Source: Saccharopolyspora phatthalungensis (GTDB lineage Bacteria > Actinomycetota > Actinomycetes > Mycobacteriales > Pseudonocardiaceae). Taken from it: a DNA stretch of 64,000 nucleotides. The notes under the pieces were generated by a model. That model was not told the origin of the DNA, ran no database searches, and saw only the letters and a list, made by a program, of their open reading frames with translations. This document shows positions 41,107 through 49,495 of the stretch, one piece after another. Position numbers and translations under genes: made by a program. The first letter of the stretch is position 1. Each line of letters starts with the position of its first letter. The stretch lies in NCBI RefSeq assembly GCF_014203395.1, contig NZ_JACHIW010000001.1, positions 4,943,501 to 5,007,500 of the forward strand, read 5' to 3'.

Positions 41107-41293
41107 GTTACTGAATACTCGGCGGTAATTTTGGTACTCAACGGCAGCACCAAGCCTGCTGCCTCATAGCCGGCGCCGTGCGGCTTCGAGGTCACGTTCG
41201 TCGAATGGCCGTAGAAAACGGGCTTGCCGCCGATGGGCGTGCCAGTCGCTCAGGTCCGCGTGATGACGGCAGCTTGTTGATCGCCGACCTGCC

Positions 41294-41404
41294 AGCACCA
41301 AGCTGGAAGCGGCCGGGCCGGTCGGCGTCGGCATCCTGACCGCGTGGATTGCCAAGGAGGAACTGCGCTTCCCGTTGATCCGTCGAGGGGTGACTTTGAC
41401 CTAG
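41294..41404 (+). pseudogene. Possible C-terminal scrap of an ISL3-type transposase
   Basis: A 36-codon frame reads STKLEAAGPVGVGILTAWIA then KEELRF and stops. 'AWIAKEELR' recalls a conserved helix of ISL3-family transposases. No inverted repeats or other parts were found, so the call is weak. The rest of 41107-41511 shows no gene. Confidence 0.25.
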
Positions 41405-41511
41405 TCATTGCCGCAGGCCGATCCTCCTGGTAGGCCTAGAGAATCCACGCATGGGTGGTCACTGGGGTCTGATGACTCCCGGTTGGTTCAACACCAAAGG
41501 GAGGTGCTGCC

Positions 41512-41592
41512 ATGAAGCTCGTGTTCTTCCTGAAGAGCAAGCTCACGCGTCAGAAGAGCCTGAAGGAGTACGCCTGGTACGGGTGGTACTAA
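41512..41592 (+). CDS. Atropopeptide-type RiPP precursor peptide, core AWYGWY
   Basis: 26-aa peptide with an excellent AAAGGGAGG 7 nt before the ATG. Leader residues 1-20 begin MKLVFFLKSK and end KSLKEY; residues 21-26 are AWYGWY at the very C-terminus. Tryptorubin A, the founding atropopeptide, is made from a core AWYIWY by a single cytochrome P450 that joins aromatic side chains. The length, the basic leader, the C-terminal aromatic hexamer and the P450 gene 94 bp downstream all fit. The core differs from AWYIWY at position 4 (Gly for Ile), so the product should be new. No protease or transporter gene is adjacent. Confidence 0.92.
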   Translation: MKLVFFLKSKLTRQKSLKEYAWYGWY

Positions 41593-41600
41593 ACCCGTGA

Positions 41601-41618
41601 ACCAGGTTCTGGCCTGGT
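41601..41618 (+). promoter_or_regulatory. Short hairpin between precursor and P450 genes
   Basis: ACCAGG-TTCTGG-CCTGGT lies 8 bp after the precursor stop; a second GC-rich hairpin (GCCCG ... CGGGC) follows near 41641. Such structures between a RiPP precursor and its enzyme usually keep enzyme expression below precursor expression. Confidence 0.4.
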
Positions 41619-41686
41619 AGTTAGCCTTTCGTGGGTCGGTGCCCGGCTCCGGTCGGGCTCCGCCCCCTCGTGCTGGGGACCGATTT

Positions 41687-42739
41687 GTGAGCATTTCGGA
41701 AGCAAGTCGCCTTTCTCGGGTCACCACGTTCACCCCGCGAATCGACGCGCTGTTGCGAAAATATCGCGGCGCCGAGGTCTTCCGGTTGGACGAGGACACG
41801 GTCGGCGTGGGCGATGCCGCCCTGATGAATGAATTGATGCGGGTGCGGTCGGCCAACGAAATGGAGCGGCCGACGTTCAAGCCGCTGAATGGACGGTCCA
41901 TCCCGCGGCGTGAGGCGTCCGCGCTCATGCAGGCCGTCGGACACGACGTGCGGGTGGCCCTGAAGAAGCCGCTTGAGGACGAGGTCGACCTGTCCGGCGA
42001 ATGGCCGCTCGTCGGGCACAACTATCTGCGCGACTTGGTGTTCGGCGTCGACCCGTACCGGCTCAAGGTGCTGGTGGACCGCGCGCTGGAGCTGACACCC
42101 AAGTTGACCTGGACGGTTATCGTGGCCGGTGCGGCGCTGCCTGGGCGGCTGCGGCCGACCGACCCGGCCTCCACGGTCGCCGGCTTCACCGCCAACGCGT
42201 CGAGCTACCAGGAGCGGCGGCGCGCGATGGGCCTCTACCGCCGCGTCGCGGCGCCGATCTGCTTCACCGTCGCCGCGCTCGTCACCGGCGCGCTCTGGCT
42301 CGGCTCCCCGTTCGACGAGGACGTCTCCAACGAGCACATTCTGCTAGAGGCGCTGCGGCTGCTGCCGCCATCGTGGAACATCCTGCGCCGGTCCTGCCCG
42401 GAGTTCCCCGAGGTCGACGGCCGGATCGGCCGGGCGGACGACGTGCTGCTGCTGCCGCTGCTCAGCCACCGCGACCCGCGGCTGTGGGACGCGCCCGACG
42501 AGTTCCGGCCGCAGCGCTGGCGCGACCTTGACCCCGACACCTACCCCGGCTACCTGCCGTTTGGCCACGTCAACGAGCGCTGCTGGGGCCGGCACATGGT
42601 GATGCCGCTGGCCGAGCGCCTGCTCGACCTGCTGCGCCGCGACGGCTATGCGGTCATGCCCGAGCAGACCGAGGCCAAGGTGCCGCTCGCCGGGCTAATG
42701 GAGGTCGTCGGTGTGCAGATCGGCCGACAAGACCGGTGA
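41687..42739 (+). CDS. Cytochrome P450, atropopeptide cross-linking type
   Basis: 350 aa, GTG start after GGGGACC. Heme ligand Cys299 in FGHVNERCWG; ExxR motif EALR at 221-224; FRPQRW meander motif; a hydrophobic I-helix region at about 190-210 (ICFTVAALVTGALWLG) lacking the usual AGxxT threonine signature. It is shorter than typical 400-aa bacterial P450s, mainly in the N-terminal half. By position next to a 26-aa AWYGWY precursor it is predicted to install biaryl/C-N links between Trp and Tyr side chains. The stop overlaps a GTG of a short downstream frame, which is not clearly a gene. Confidence 0.9.
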   Translation: MSISEASRLSRVTTFTPRIDALLRKYRGAEVFRLDEDTVGVGDAALMNELMRVRSANEMERPTFKPLNGRSIPRREASALMQAVGHDVRVALKKPLEDEVDLSGEWPLVGHNYLRDLVFGVDPYRLKVLVDRALELTPKLTWTVIVAGAALPGRLRPTDPASTVAGFTANASSYQERRRAMGLYRRVAAPICFTVAALVTGALWLGSPFDEDVSNEHILLEALRLLPPSWNILRRSCPEFPEVDGRIGRADDVLLLPLLSHRDPRLWDAPDEFRPQRWRDLDPDTYPGYLPFGHVNERCWGRHMVMPLAERLLDLLRRDGYAVMPEQTEAKVPLAGLMEVVGVQIGRQDR

Positions 42740-42869
42740 GCGAGGCGCGGATGGTTGCCGTGCCGAACCGAACCCGAAGCGGTGGAGCGGCTGATCGGGG
42801 AGTGGACTTCGCCCTTGGATTCCCCGGCGACTTCATCGGCGAGGCCGGCGCGGTGGCCTTTTCCGGAAC

Positions 42870-44417
42870 CTACGATCGCCTCGGCTGGTCCGCTACTTCC
42901 GTGCCGCTACGGGATGCTGGCGCGGGAGCGGCTGTCAGCGGCTCGGTGATCTGCGACCGGTAGCGGCGGCGGAGATATCCGGCCGCCAAGCCCTTCAGGC
43001 CCTGTGCCAGCAGGTCGTCGAAGCCTCCCACCAGCATGTCGACGTGCTGCGGGCGGATGGTCAGCGGCGGTTCCAGCCGCACGACGTTGCGGTTGTAATC
43101 GGTGAAGGCGACGAGAATGCCGAACTCCGAGAGCAGTTGGCTGCCGGCGAGCATGGCCACGCTGCCCCGCAGTGGCCGGTCCAGCACCCCCGCCACACGT
43201 CCGGGTAAGCCCGGCAGGCAACCGCTGAGGTCGGCGAACTCGACGGCGGCCATCAGCCCGCTGCCCCGGACGTCGCGGATCAGCTTCGGGTGGCGGCGGT
43301 GCAGCCAGCGCAACCCGCTGAGCAGGTGCTCGCCCTGCTCAGCGGCGTTGGTCAGCAGGTTCTCGTCGTGCAGGACGTGCAGCGTTTCGATCGCTGTGCA
43401 GCAGGCTTCGCCCATGCCGCTGAAGGTCGCCGGCCCATGCACGAGCGCATTGCGAGCGCCGCCGTATGCGCGGTCGTGGATCTCGTGGCCTGCGAGCACG
43501 GCCGAAATCGCCGTCTTGCCGCCCCCGAGGGCCTTGGCCAGCGTGACGATGTCGGGAGTGACCCCGGCGTGCTCGAAGGCGAAGAACCGGCCTGTTCTGC
43601 CGACGCCGCACTGCACTTCGTCGGCGATCCACAGCACCCCGTAGCGATCGCACAATCGCCGTACCTGCTCCAGATAGCCCGGCGGCGGCAGCACGACTCC
43701 GGCGCCGCCCTGCACGGTTTCCAGGATCAGCACGCCGATGCCGCGGTCCCGACGCAGCAGGTCCTCCAGCGCCGCGGCGTCGCCGAAGGGAACGGCCTGG
43801 CGGCGCGGCAGGACCTCGAAACGTCCCCGGTAGAACTCCGAGTCGGTGACCGACAACGCGCCGATCGTCTTGCCGTGGAAGGAGTTACACGCGTATGCCA
43901 CCTTGGCGCGGCGCGGGCCCTGTGCCCGCTCGGCGAGCTTGAGCGCGGCCTCCACCGCCTCCGAACCGGTGCAGTAGAGCATCACGCGGTCCAAGCCGTC
44001 CGGCGCCAGTGTGGCCAGGTTCCGCGACAGGGCGGCGACGTACTGCGACGGCAGGGTCAGCCCGAGCTCATGGCGCTGCTGCTCCTGGAAGCGCCTGCGG
44101 ACCTCTAACACGCGCGGATGGTTGTGACCGAGTGCCATCGCGCCGAACCCGCCAAAGAAGTCGAGAATGCGGCGGCCGGAACGATCGACGTAGTACACGT
44201 CCTCGGCGTGGTCGACGGCGATCCGGTCAAATCCCAGCAGCCCGAACGCCGTCCACTGGCCAGGGCTGATGTGCTGCCGGTAGATCTCGGCGACCGTGTC
44301 CTGACCGAGCCGCGTCGCCTCGTCGACGCTGAGCAGTTCCGGGTGTGCGGGAATCAGCCGTCCTGTGATCGACACGATGGCCTCCGAGGTAAGCGCGCCG
44401 TCGTCTGGTACACGCAC
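42870..44417 (-). CDS. Class III PLP-dependent aminotransferase
   Basis: 515 aa, longer than the usual about 430 because of N- and C-terminal extensions. Core motifs are GFGAMALGHNHPRV, YCTGSEAVEAALKLA, SFHGKTIGALSVT, WIADEVQCGVGRTGRFFAFE (Asp and Glu-Val-Gln of the PLP site) and TLAKALGGGKTAISAV (Schiff-base Lys). Resembles ornithine/putrescine/diaminobutyrate-type enzymes that move an omega-amino group to 2-oxoglutarate. Convergent with the P450 gene. There is no evidence that it belongs to the RiPP pathway, but a role cannot be excluded. Confidence 0.88.
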   Translation of the reverse strand: MRVPDDGALTSEAIVSITGRLIPAHPELLSVDEATRLGQDTVAEIYRQHISPGQWTAFGLLGFDRIAVDHAEDVYYVDRSGRRILDFFGGFGAMALGHNHPRVLEVRRRFQEQQRHELGLTLPSQYVAALSRNLATLAPDGLDRVMLYCTGSEAVEAALKLAERAQGPRRAKVAYACNSFHGKTIGALSVTDSEFYRGRFEVLPRRQAVPFGDAAALEDLLRRDRGIGVLILETVQGGAGVVLPPPGYLEQVRRLCDRYGVLWIADEVQCGVGRTGRFFAFEHAGVTPDIVTLAKALGGGKTAISAVLAGHEIHDRAYGGARNALVHGPATFSGMGEACCTAIETLHVLHDENLLTNAAEQGEHLLSGLRWLHRRHPKLIRDVRGSGLMAAVEFADLSGCLPGLPGRVAGVLDRPLRGSVAMLAGSQLLSEFGILVAFTDYNRNVVRLEPPLTIRPQHVDMLVGGFDDLLAQGLKGLAAGYLRRRYRSQITEPLTAAPAPASRSGTEVADQPRRS

Positions 44418-44508
44418 CTCGGTCCCGCTGGCGTTGCCCCCACACGACTCGCGGGCGTGTCGTCTCCCGCACGGTTACCCCACCCGGCGGGCGAGTCAAC
44501 GTCCGTTT

Positions 44509-44817
44509 ATGACGATCGTCGACGACGCCACCGCCCAGGACCTCCCACTGCTGACCGGGCTGGTTCGTTCCAGTATCGCCTTCCAGGGCGAATACCCGCC
44601 GATGGTGGCCGAGGTGAACATCACCGCCGACGGCCTGAAGACCCGTCTGGTGTGGGTGGCGCGCGACGGATCTCGGCCGGTGGGCTTCTACCTGGTGATG
44701 ATCGCGGGCCGCGGCACCGAGGTGAAGGCGAACTCGACTACCTGTTCGTCGACAACGACCAGCAGGGCAGAGGACTGGGCGGCCTGCTCACCGTCGCCCC
44801 GGAGGCGAACGGTCTAG
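44509..44817 (+). pseudogene. GNAT acetyltransferase, frameshifted and truncated
   Basis: MTIVDDATAQDLPLLTGLVR, TRLVWVARDGSRPVGFYLVM gives the GNAT N-terminal half. At about 44725 the frame shifts: the next frame reads GELDYLFVDNDQQGRGLGGL, the acetyl-CoA-binding motif A (Q-x-x-G-x-G). Sequence after LLTVAP is no longer GNAT-like, and the convergent gene ends at 44814. Inactive unless the shift is a sequencing error. Confidence 0.7.
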
Positions 44818-45386
44818 AGGTGTCCTTCGTCGTCGCAGGGGATCATCGAGGCGAGCTCATCAACGCCCGACAGCCGAACCGATTCCGTCGCACGGACCTG
44901 GTCGGCGGTGATCTGCGCATGGTCCCTGGCCATCACAGTGCGCACGTGGATGGGCGTCAGCATGGGCGCGAGGTGCTCGAAGATCATCGCTGCCATGGCG
45001 TTGACCGCCACTGTTCCGGTGTTCCGGTGGTGTGGTGGGAACCAGGGCATGACCTCGATGTCGAGATCGGGTCCGCAGTAGTCGCGCTGGCCGTGCAGCT
45101 TGACCACCCCAGCAACGTGTTCATCCGCTCGGGCCACGAAGGTGATCTCCCAATCGGGGGGTATGAACCCGAGACTGTCGTCCTCGGCCATCGCTTTCAG
45201 GCTCTCCCGTACCTCGTGATGGGTGGAGCCCCGCACGGGGCGGCTGGTCACCACAGGGATCGCCGCGCCGTGATGGGCGAGGACAAGATCAGCAAGTTCA
45301 TCAAGCGCCGACTCTTCCAGTTCGCTCAGTTCGACGTGACTGGACCGGACCACGGTGTGGGTCATGGGATACAACTTGGTCAGCAT
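44814..45386 (-). CDS. Hypothetical protein (190 aa), possibly GNAT-like
   Basis: Starts MLTKLYPMTHTVVRSSHVEL at the ATG 45386, which has GGAGGGAAGGA upstream. Acidic helical N-terminus (LSELEESALDELADLVLA), then WEITFVARADEHVAGVVKLH, DIEVMPWFPPHHRNTGTVAV and AAMIFEHLAPMLTPIHVRTV. The central part has the rhythm of an acetyltransferase fold, but no sure motif. Overlaps the upstream 87-aa gene by 7 nt, so the two are translated together. Confidence 0.55.
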   Translation of the reverse strand: MLTKLYPMTHTVVRSSHVELSELEESALDELADLVLAHHGAAIPVVTSRPVRGSTHHEVRESLKAMAEDDSLGFIPPDWEITFVARADEHVAGVVKLHGQRDYCGPDLDIEVMPWFPPHHRNTGTVAVNAMAAMIFEHLAPMLTPIHVRTVMARDHAQITADQVRATESVRLSGVDELASMIPCDDEGHL

Positions 45387-45643
45387 GTGATGTCCTTCCC
45401 TCCCGTGGTGGGGGCGTACTTCCAGTCCCCGGACGCGTGTCGTCCGGATGCCAGTGTGACGCGGAGCCGGGCTTTCGTGCGATAGGCGCCATCCTCGCAC
45501 CACGGTACGAACGCCATCCGGATACACCTTTCCTTGATCTCATCGTCCCGGCATGGCTCGAGGTTCTTCATTGAGCTCCCCGTGTCCGTCCAGCGGCCCT
45601 TCATGAGGCGTTCGATCTGGACATCCACCCATAGGCCGGTCAC
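45380..45643 (-). CDS. Small hypothetical protein (87 aa)
   Basis: GTG start at 45643, directly overlapping the end region of the Rieske/reductase remnant. Sequence VDVQIERLMKGRWTDTGSSM, CIRMAFVPWCEDGAYRTKAR, GRHASGDWKYAP. A beta-rich small protein with three Cys; no family recognised. Coupled to the 190-aa gene by the ATGCTGA overlap. Confidence 0.5.
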   Translation of the reverse strand: MTGLWVDVQIERLMKGRWTDTGSSMKNLEPCRDDEIKERCIRMAFVPWCEDGAYRTKARLRVTLASGRHASGDWKYAPTTGGKDITC

Positions 45644-45689
45644 GTCTTCGCCGCCACCGCAATAGCCGGTTGCTCCGTTGGTGGGGCCG

Positions 45690-46443
45690 TCAAGGCCGGA
45701 CGGCCTCCGCTGTTTCGTGTTCCTTCGCGCGGACGGTGTCCATCGTGGCTTGCGCCGAGACCAGGCAGCGGTAGGACATCACCGCCGTGCCCGCGTGCAG
45801 TCCTGCCACGCAGATGAGCCTGCCGTGCCTGGCGTAGGCGACGAGCAGCTTTTCGCCGTCGCGCACGAGGATTTCGATTTCGTCGTACCCGGCGGTGGAA
45901 CCTACGCTCTGCAGGAGCATCCCGTACTGATCCGACCAGAAGTAGGGGGCGCTCGCGAAGCCGTCCGGGTCGTGCGTGCCGAGCGGCCTTCGGGCCGCGT
46001 AGGTGCCTTGCTCGATCGCGTTCGTCCAGTGTTCGACCCGCATAAACCGTTCGTATAGGGGGTTGTACCAGTTCGCCGCGTCTCCGGCCGCGACGACGCC
46101 GGCGGCGCCCGTCACCGCACAGGTCCACCCGGTAGGTGGGCAAGCGTCCACGAAGGACACTTCCGACGCTTTCGCCGGTGTCGACGCGGAATTCGTAGGC
46201 GTGCCAAGGGCATTGGATGACCATGCCGTCCTCCCCGTACACGTACTGGTCCGGCGCCGACGGCAGCATCGTCCCCGTGACGTGTCCGGAGCACATGGGC
46301 CCGCCCTGGTGCGGGCACCGGTCGCCAAAGGCGAACATGCCGGCTTCGGTGCGGATGATGCCGACCATGCGCCCGGCCAGCTCCACCTTGTGCACCTTCC
46401 GAAGGGGAAGTTCGGTCAACAGTCCAATGTGGTGCTCGCTCAT
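45690..46443 (-). pseudogene. Rieske ferredoxin fused out of frame to a ferredoxin reductase tail
   Basis: The first about 108 codons are a good Rieske [2Fe-2S] ferredoxin: CPHQGG (Cys43, His45) and CPWHAYEF (Cys78, His81), starting MSEHHIGLLTELPLRKVHKV. After TYRVDLCG the sequence continues in another frame as the C-terminal third of an FAD ferredoxin reductase: GVVAAGDAANWYNPLYERFM, RVEHWTNAIEQG, YFWSDQYGMLLQSVGS. The reductase's FAD and NAD domains are deleted. Originally two adjacent genes of an oxygenase electron-transfer chain. On the upstream side, a further C-terminal scrap (LALWARRLMANGAALAG) overlaps the Rieske start by ATGA. Confidence 0.78.
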
Positions 46444-46526
46444 CGCGCACCCAATTCCGCGCCGGCGAGAGCCGCGCCATTGGCCATGAGCCGCCGCGCC
46501 CAGAGTGCCAGACCGCGATCCCGCAC

Positions 46527-46737
46527 ATGATCGACCGTGGCGGCGGCAAGATCGTCAACATCACGTCGGTCGCGTCCACTCTGGGCTTCAAGAACCGCTC
46601 GGCCTACAACGTGTCCAAGGCCGGGCTGACGATGCTGACCAAATCGATCGCACTCGAACTGGCCGGATCGGGCATCAACTGCAACGCCGTCGCGCCCGGC
46701 ATCGTGGAAACACCGTTGAACAGCAGCCGGATCATCG
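46527..46737 (+). pseudogene. C-terminal half of an SDR dehydrogenase
   Basis: MIDRGGGKIVNITSVASTLG, AYNVSKAGLTMLTKSIALEL, NAVAPGIVETPLN: the catalytic Tyr/Lys (YNVSK) and following helix of an SDR, with no Rossmann N-terminus. At about 46737 it runs on, in the same frame, into a MaoC-type dehydratase fragment. Confidence 0.7.
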
Positions 46738-47068
46738 TCAACTCCGGCCTGACCATCGCGGTCGTGCTGGGACTGAGCGTGCTCGACATGAGTCAGAACG
46801 CCGTCGCGAACCTGGGCATCGATGACCTGAAGCTGACGCATCCGGTGTACGTCGGCGACACGCTCTATGCCGAGAGCATCTGCACGGGGCTGCGGCCGAG
46901 TGCTTCGCGCCCAGGGTTCGGCATCGTCTCGATGCGCACGCGGGGCTCAACCACGACGGCGACGAGATCATGTCCTGGAACCGCGCCGCACTGCTGCCGA
47001 ACCGGGAAAACGGTATCGGGCAAGGCTATTTCCCCGTCGCCAAGGACCGCCCCCTCTCGATGCGATGA
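46738..47068 (+). pseudogene. MaoC-like (hot-dog) dehydratase fragment, frameshifted
   Basis: IVNSGLTIAVVLGLSVLDMS, QNAVANLGIDDLKLTHPVYV, GDTLYAES is the middle of a MaoC-family enoyl/mesaconyl-type hydratase; the N-terminal part with the catalytic Asp/His is missing. After MRTRG the frame shifts by one; the C-terminus reads LNHDGDEIMSWNRAALLPN and ends DRPLSMR at 47068. A double-damaged remnant. Confidence 0.7.
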
Positions 47069-47234
47069 CATCGTTAACGCCTCTGACACACCATCCGTAG
47101 CACCGGCAGGGCACAAAGTCCCCTTCAGTCCTGGCCGTCCGCGCATCTACGGTGGGGTTTGCTCAGCACTTGCTCAGCACGCAACAGTGCGACCGACGGT
47201 GCGCCGGCGGACCAAAACCGAAGGGGGGTCGTGG

Positions 47235-48824
47235 TTGACCACACCTCCTGCTGACGAGCCTTCACGGGGTGTGAGTGGCAACGTGGAACCTGGCGAGACC
47301 GCCCCGGAGGAATCTGTAACGCCCGCGTCCGCCGAGTCTCCCCTAGAGGTACCTGCCGAGTCTCCCGCAGAGGTGGCTGAAGAATCTGGCCAGGCGGTTG
47401 CCCCACACCCCGAGGAAGTCGGCACGCCTATAGAGGAGGGGCCGGCTGCTGAGCCCGGCGCGGAAGGCGATGGAAAGCCCCCAGATGAAGGCGTTCAGTC
47501 CTCGCGCGAAGCCGTTGCGGGTGGGTCTTCGTACGGATTCCCGGCTGGACTGTGGCGGGCGCTGGAGCGGCATCGGCCGCCCGGCATGGGACGGTCGCGA
47601 CTGTGGCGAAGCCCGCTGCGCGGCCCGTGGTTGACTTCGGTGTTCGGTCTCGTACTCCTGGCGGGACTGCCGATCGTCATCATCACGGGGCTGTTGTCCT
47701 ACATCGCGTACGGTCCGCGGTTCGGACAGGCGTTTCCGCCGGATGTGGGCTGGCTGCACCTGCCCTATTTCGACTGGCCCACCCGGCCGTCCTGGCTGTA
47801 TCGCCTCAACCAGGGAGTGCACGTCGGGTTGGGACTGGTCCTGATCCCGGTCGTGCTGGCCAAGCTGTGGTCGGTGGTACCGAGGTTGTTCTCGTGGCCT
47901 CCTGCCCGATCTATGGCGGAGGTCGTCGAACGAGCGTCGTTGCTGCTGCTCGTCGGCGGCATCCTGTTCGAGATTGTCACAGGCGTGCTCAACATCCAGT
48001 ACGACTACGTGTTCGGGTTCAGCTTCTACACGGCCCACTACTTCGGCGCCTGGGTGTTCCTCGGGGCGTTCCTGGTCCACGTGGTCGTGAAGCTGCCCCG
48101 GATGCTCAGGGCGCTGCGGTCGCGATCGTTTCGAGCCGAGATGCGCACCTCGCGGGCCCAGACCCGCCCGGAGGCCCAGGACGCGGACGGTTTGGTCGCG
48201 GCCGAGCCTGCCGAGGCCACGCTGAGCAGGCGCGGTGCCCTCCTGCTCGTGGGCGGCGGGGCCCTGGCGGTGGCCGCGGTGACCGCCGGACAGACGATCG
48301 ACGGCATCAGGAGCTCCGCCCTGCTCCTGCCGCGTGGTCGTTCCTACGGACTTGGCGCGAACGACTTCCAGATCAACCGCACGGCAGCGGCGGCCGCGAT
48401 CAACCCGGGCGACATCGCCCAGGGCTGGCGGCTTGCGCTGACCGGCGGTCCGCACCTCGTGGCGTTGGACAGAGCGAGCCTGCTGGCGCTACCGCAGCAC
48501 ACCGCCGCCCTGCCCATAGCGTGCGTCGAGGGGTGGTCCACCCTCCAGACCTGGAGCGGGGTCCGGCTCCGGGACCTCGCGAGTCTGGCTGGTGTGCCGC
48601 ATCCCCGCTGGGCACACGTGCGGTCACTGGAACAGGTGGGAGCGTTCAACCAGGCGATGCTGCAGGCGAACCAGGTCCTCGACCCGGACTCGTTGCTGGC
48701 ATTGCGGGTCAACGGCGTCGACCTCGCCCTCGACCACGGCTTCCCGGCCCGGATCATCGCCCCGGCGGTGCCGGGCGTGCACAACACCAAGTGGGTGCAG
48801 TCGATCGAATTCCGGGGCGGCTGA
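47235..48824 (+). CDS. Molybdopterin-dependent oxidoreductase with N-terminal cytochrome b-type membrane domain
   Basis: 529 aa, TTG start (MTTPPADEP) after AAGGGGGG. Residues 1 to about 110 are acidic, Pro/Glu-rich and disordered. About 125-300 hold four hydrophobic segments with membrane His residues (LNQGVHVGLGLVLIPVVLA, TAHYFGAWVFLGAFLVHVVV), a diheme cytochrome b561/NapC-like pattern. From about 330 a periplasmic sulfite-oxidase-type domain has the molybdenum Cys in IACVEGWSTLQTW. It probably passes electrons from the Mo site to heme in one chain. The next gene is a membrane partner. Substrate unknown. Confidence 0.85.
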   Translation: MTTPPADEPSRGVSGNVEPGETAPEESVTPASAESPLEVPAESPAEVAEESGQAVAPHPEEVGTPIEEGPAAEPGAEGDGKPPDEGVQSSREAVAGGSSYGFPAGLWRALERHRPPGMGRSRLWRSPLRGPWLTSVFGLVLLAGLPIVIITGLLSYIAYGPRFGQAFPPDVGWLHLPYFDWPTRPSWLYRLNQGVHVGLGLVLIPVVLAKLWSVVPRLFSWPPARSMAEVVERASLLLLVGGILFEIVTGVLNIQYDYVFGFSFYTAHYFGAWVFLGAFLVHVVVKLPRMLRALRSRSFRAEMRTSRAQTRPEAQDADGLVAAEPAEATLSRRGALLLVGGGALAVAAVTAGQTIDGIRSSALLLPRGRSYGLGANDFQINRTAAAAAINPGDIAQGWRLALTGGPHLVALDRASLLALPQHTAALPIACVEGWSTLQTWSGVRLRDLASLAGVPHPRWAHVRSLEQVGAFNQAMLQANQVLDPDSLLALRVNGVDLALDHGFPARIIAPAVPGVHNTKWVQSIEFRGG

Positions 48825-48825
48825 G

Positions 48826-49347
48826 ATGTTTCGCCCGCTTGCCCGCTGGATGCGCTTCTATGGCGCCGGTCCGCTGCATCTGGTGATCGTGCTGGGATGT
48901 TTCGCGCTCACTGGGTACGTCGTGTTCCAACTCCTGGCCGAGCCGCTGCTGGTGCGCATCGTCATCTGGTTCGCCGCCGCGATCATCCTTCACGATCTGG
49001 TGCTGTTCCCGCTGTATGCCCTCGCTGACCGCGTTCTGACCGGCGCGCATCGCGGAGCGAGAAACACGACCGGTCCGCTGGTATCACCGGTGAACTACAT
49101 CCGCGTCCCGGTGCTGGCGACCGGTCTGCTGCTGTTGTTGTTCCTCCCGGGCATCATCCGACAAGGAGCCCCGACCTACCTCGCCGCCACCGGGCAGACC
49201 CAAGAGCCCTTCCTCTCCCGATGGCTGCTGATCACCGTCGGCTTGTTCGCCGCCAGCACACTCCTCTACTGCGTCCGCCTCTGCTACGCGCACCGGCAGG
49301 CGAAGCGGCAGACCGGGCTCACGAATGAACACGAGACAGAGCATTGA
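48826..49347 (+). CDS. Membrane protein partner of the molybdo-oxidoreductase
   Basis: 173 aa, one base after the oxidoreductase stop. Four hydrophobic segments (LVIVLGCFALTGYVVFQLL, IVIWFAAAIILHDLVLFPL, VPVLATGLLLLLFLPGIIR, LLITVGLFAASTLLYCVRL). No heme motif of a known family. Probably stabilises or anchors the complex. Hydrophilic C-terminus NEHETEH. Confidence 0.8.
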   Translation: MFRPLARWMRFYGAGPLHLVIVLGCFALTGYVVFQLLAEPLLVRIVIWFAAAIILHDLVLFPLYALADRVLTGAHRGARNTTGPLVSPVNYIRVPVLATGLLLLLFLPGIIRQGAPTYLAATGQTQEPFLSRWLLITVGLFAASTLLYCVRLCYAHRQAKRQTGLTNEHETEH

Positions 49348-49474
49348 TCACTACGCAGGGCTCGTGAGCCGGACATCCATCGCCTGTTGACGGGTGTGTT
49401 GGCCTGGACCGCGTCGTACTGCGGTGAACGGCAGTCGGCCGCACTGCCAGTTCGGATCCCTACATCGGCGATGT

Positions 49475-49488
49475 GTAACGTGTTACCG
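49475..49488 (+). promoter_or_regulatory. GntR operator candidate, site A (racemase promoter)
   Basis: GTAAC-GT-GTTACCG, with inverted GTAA/TTAC arms, 7 bp before the ATG at 49496. Member of a four-site set (also 52186, 56519, 61790). Confidence 0.65.
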
Positions 49489-49495
49489 TCTACCC

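Noticed and set aside
42736..42963. 75-aa frame overlapping the P450 stop by GTGA, possible third RiPP gene
   Set aside because: No start signal beyond the overlap, composition typical of a shadow, and 94 bp of it lie over the aminotransferase C-terminus.
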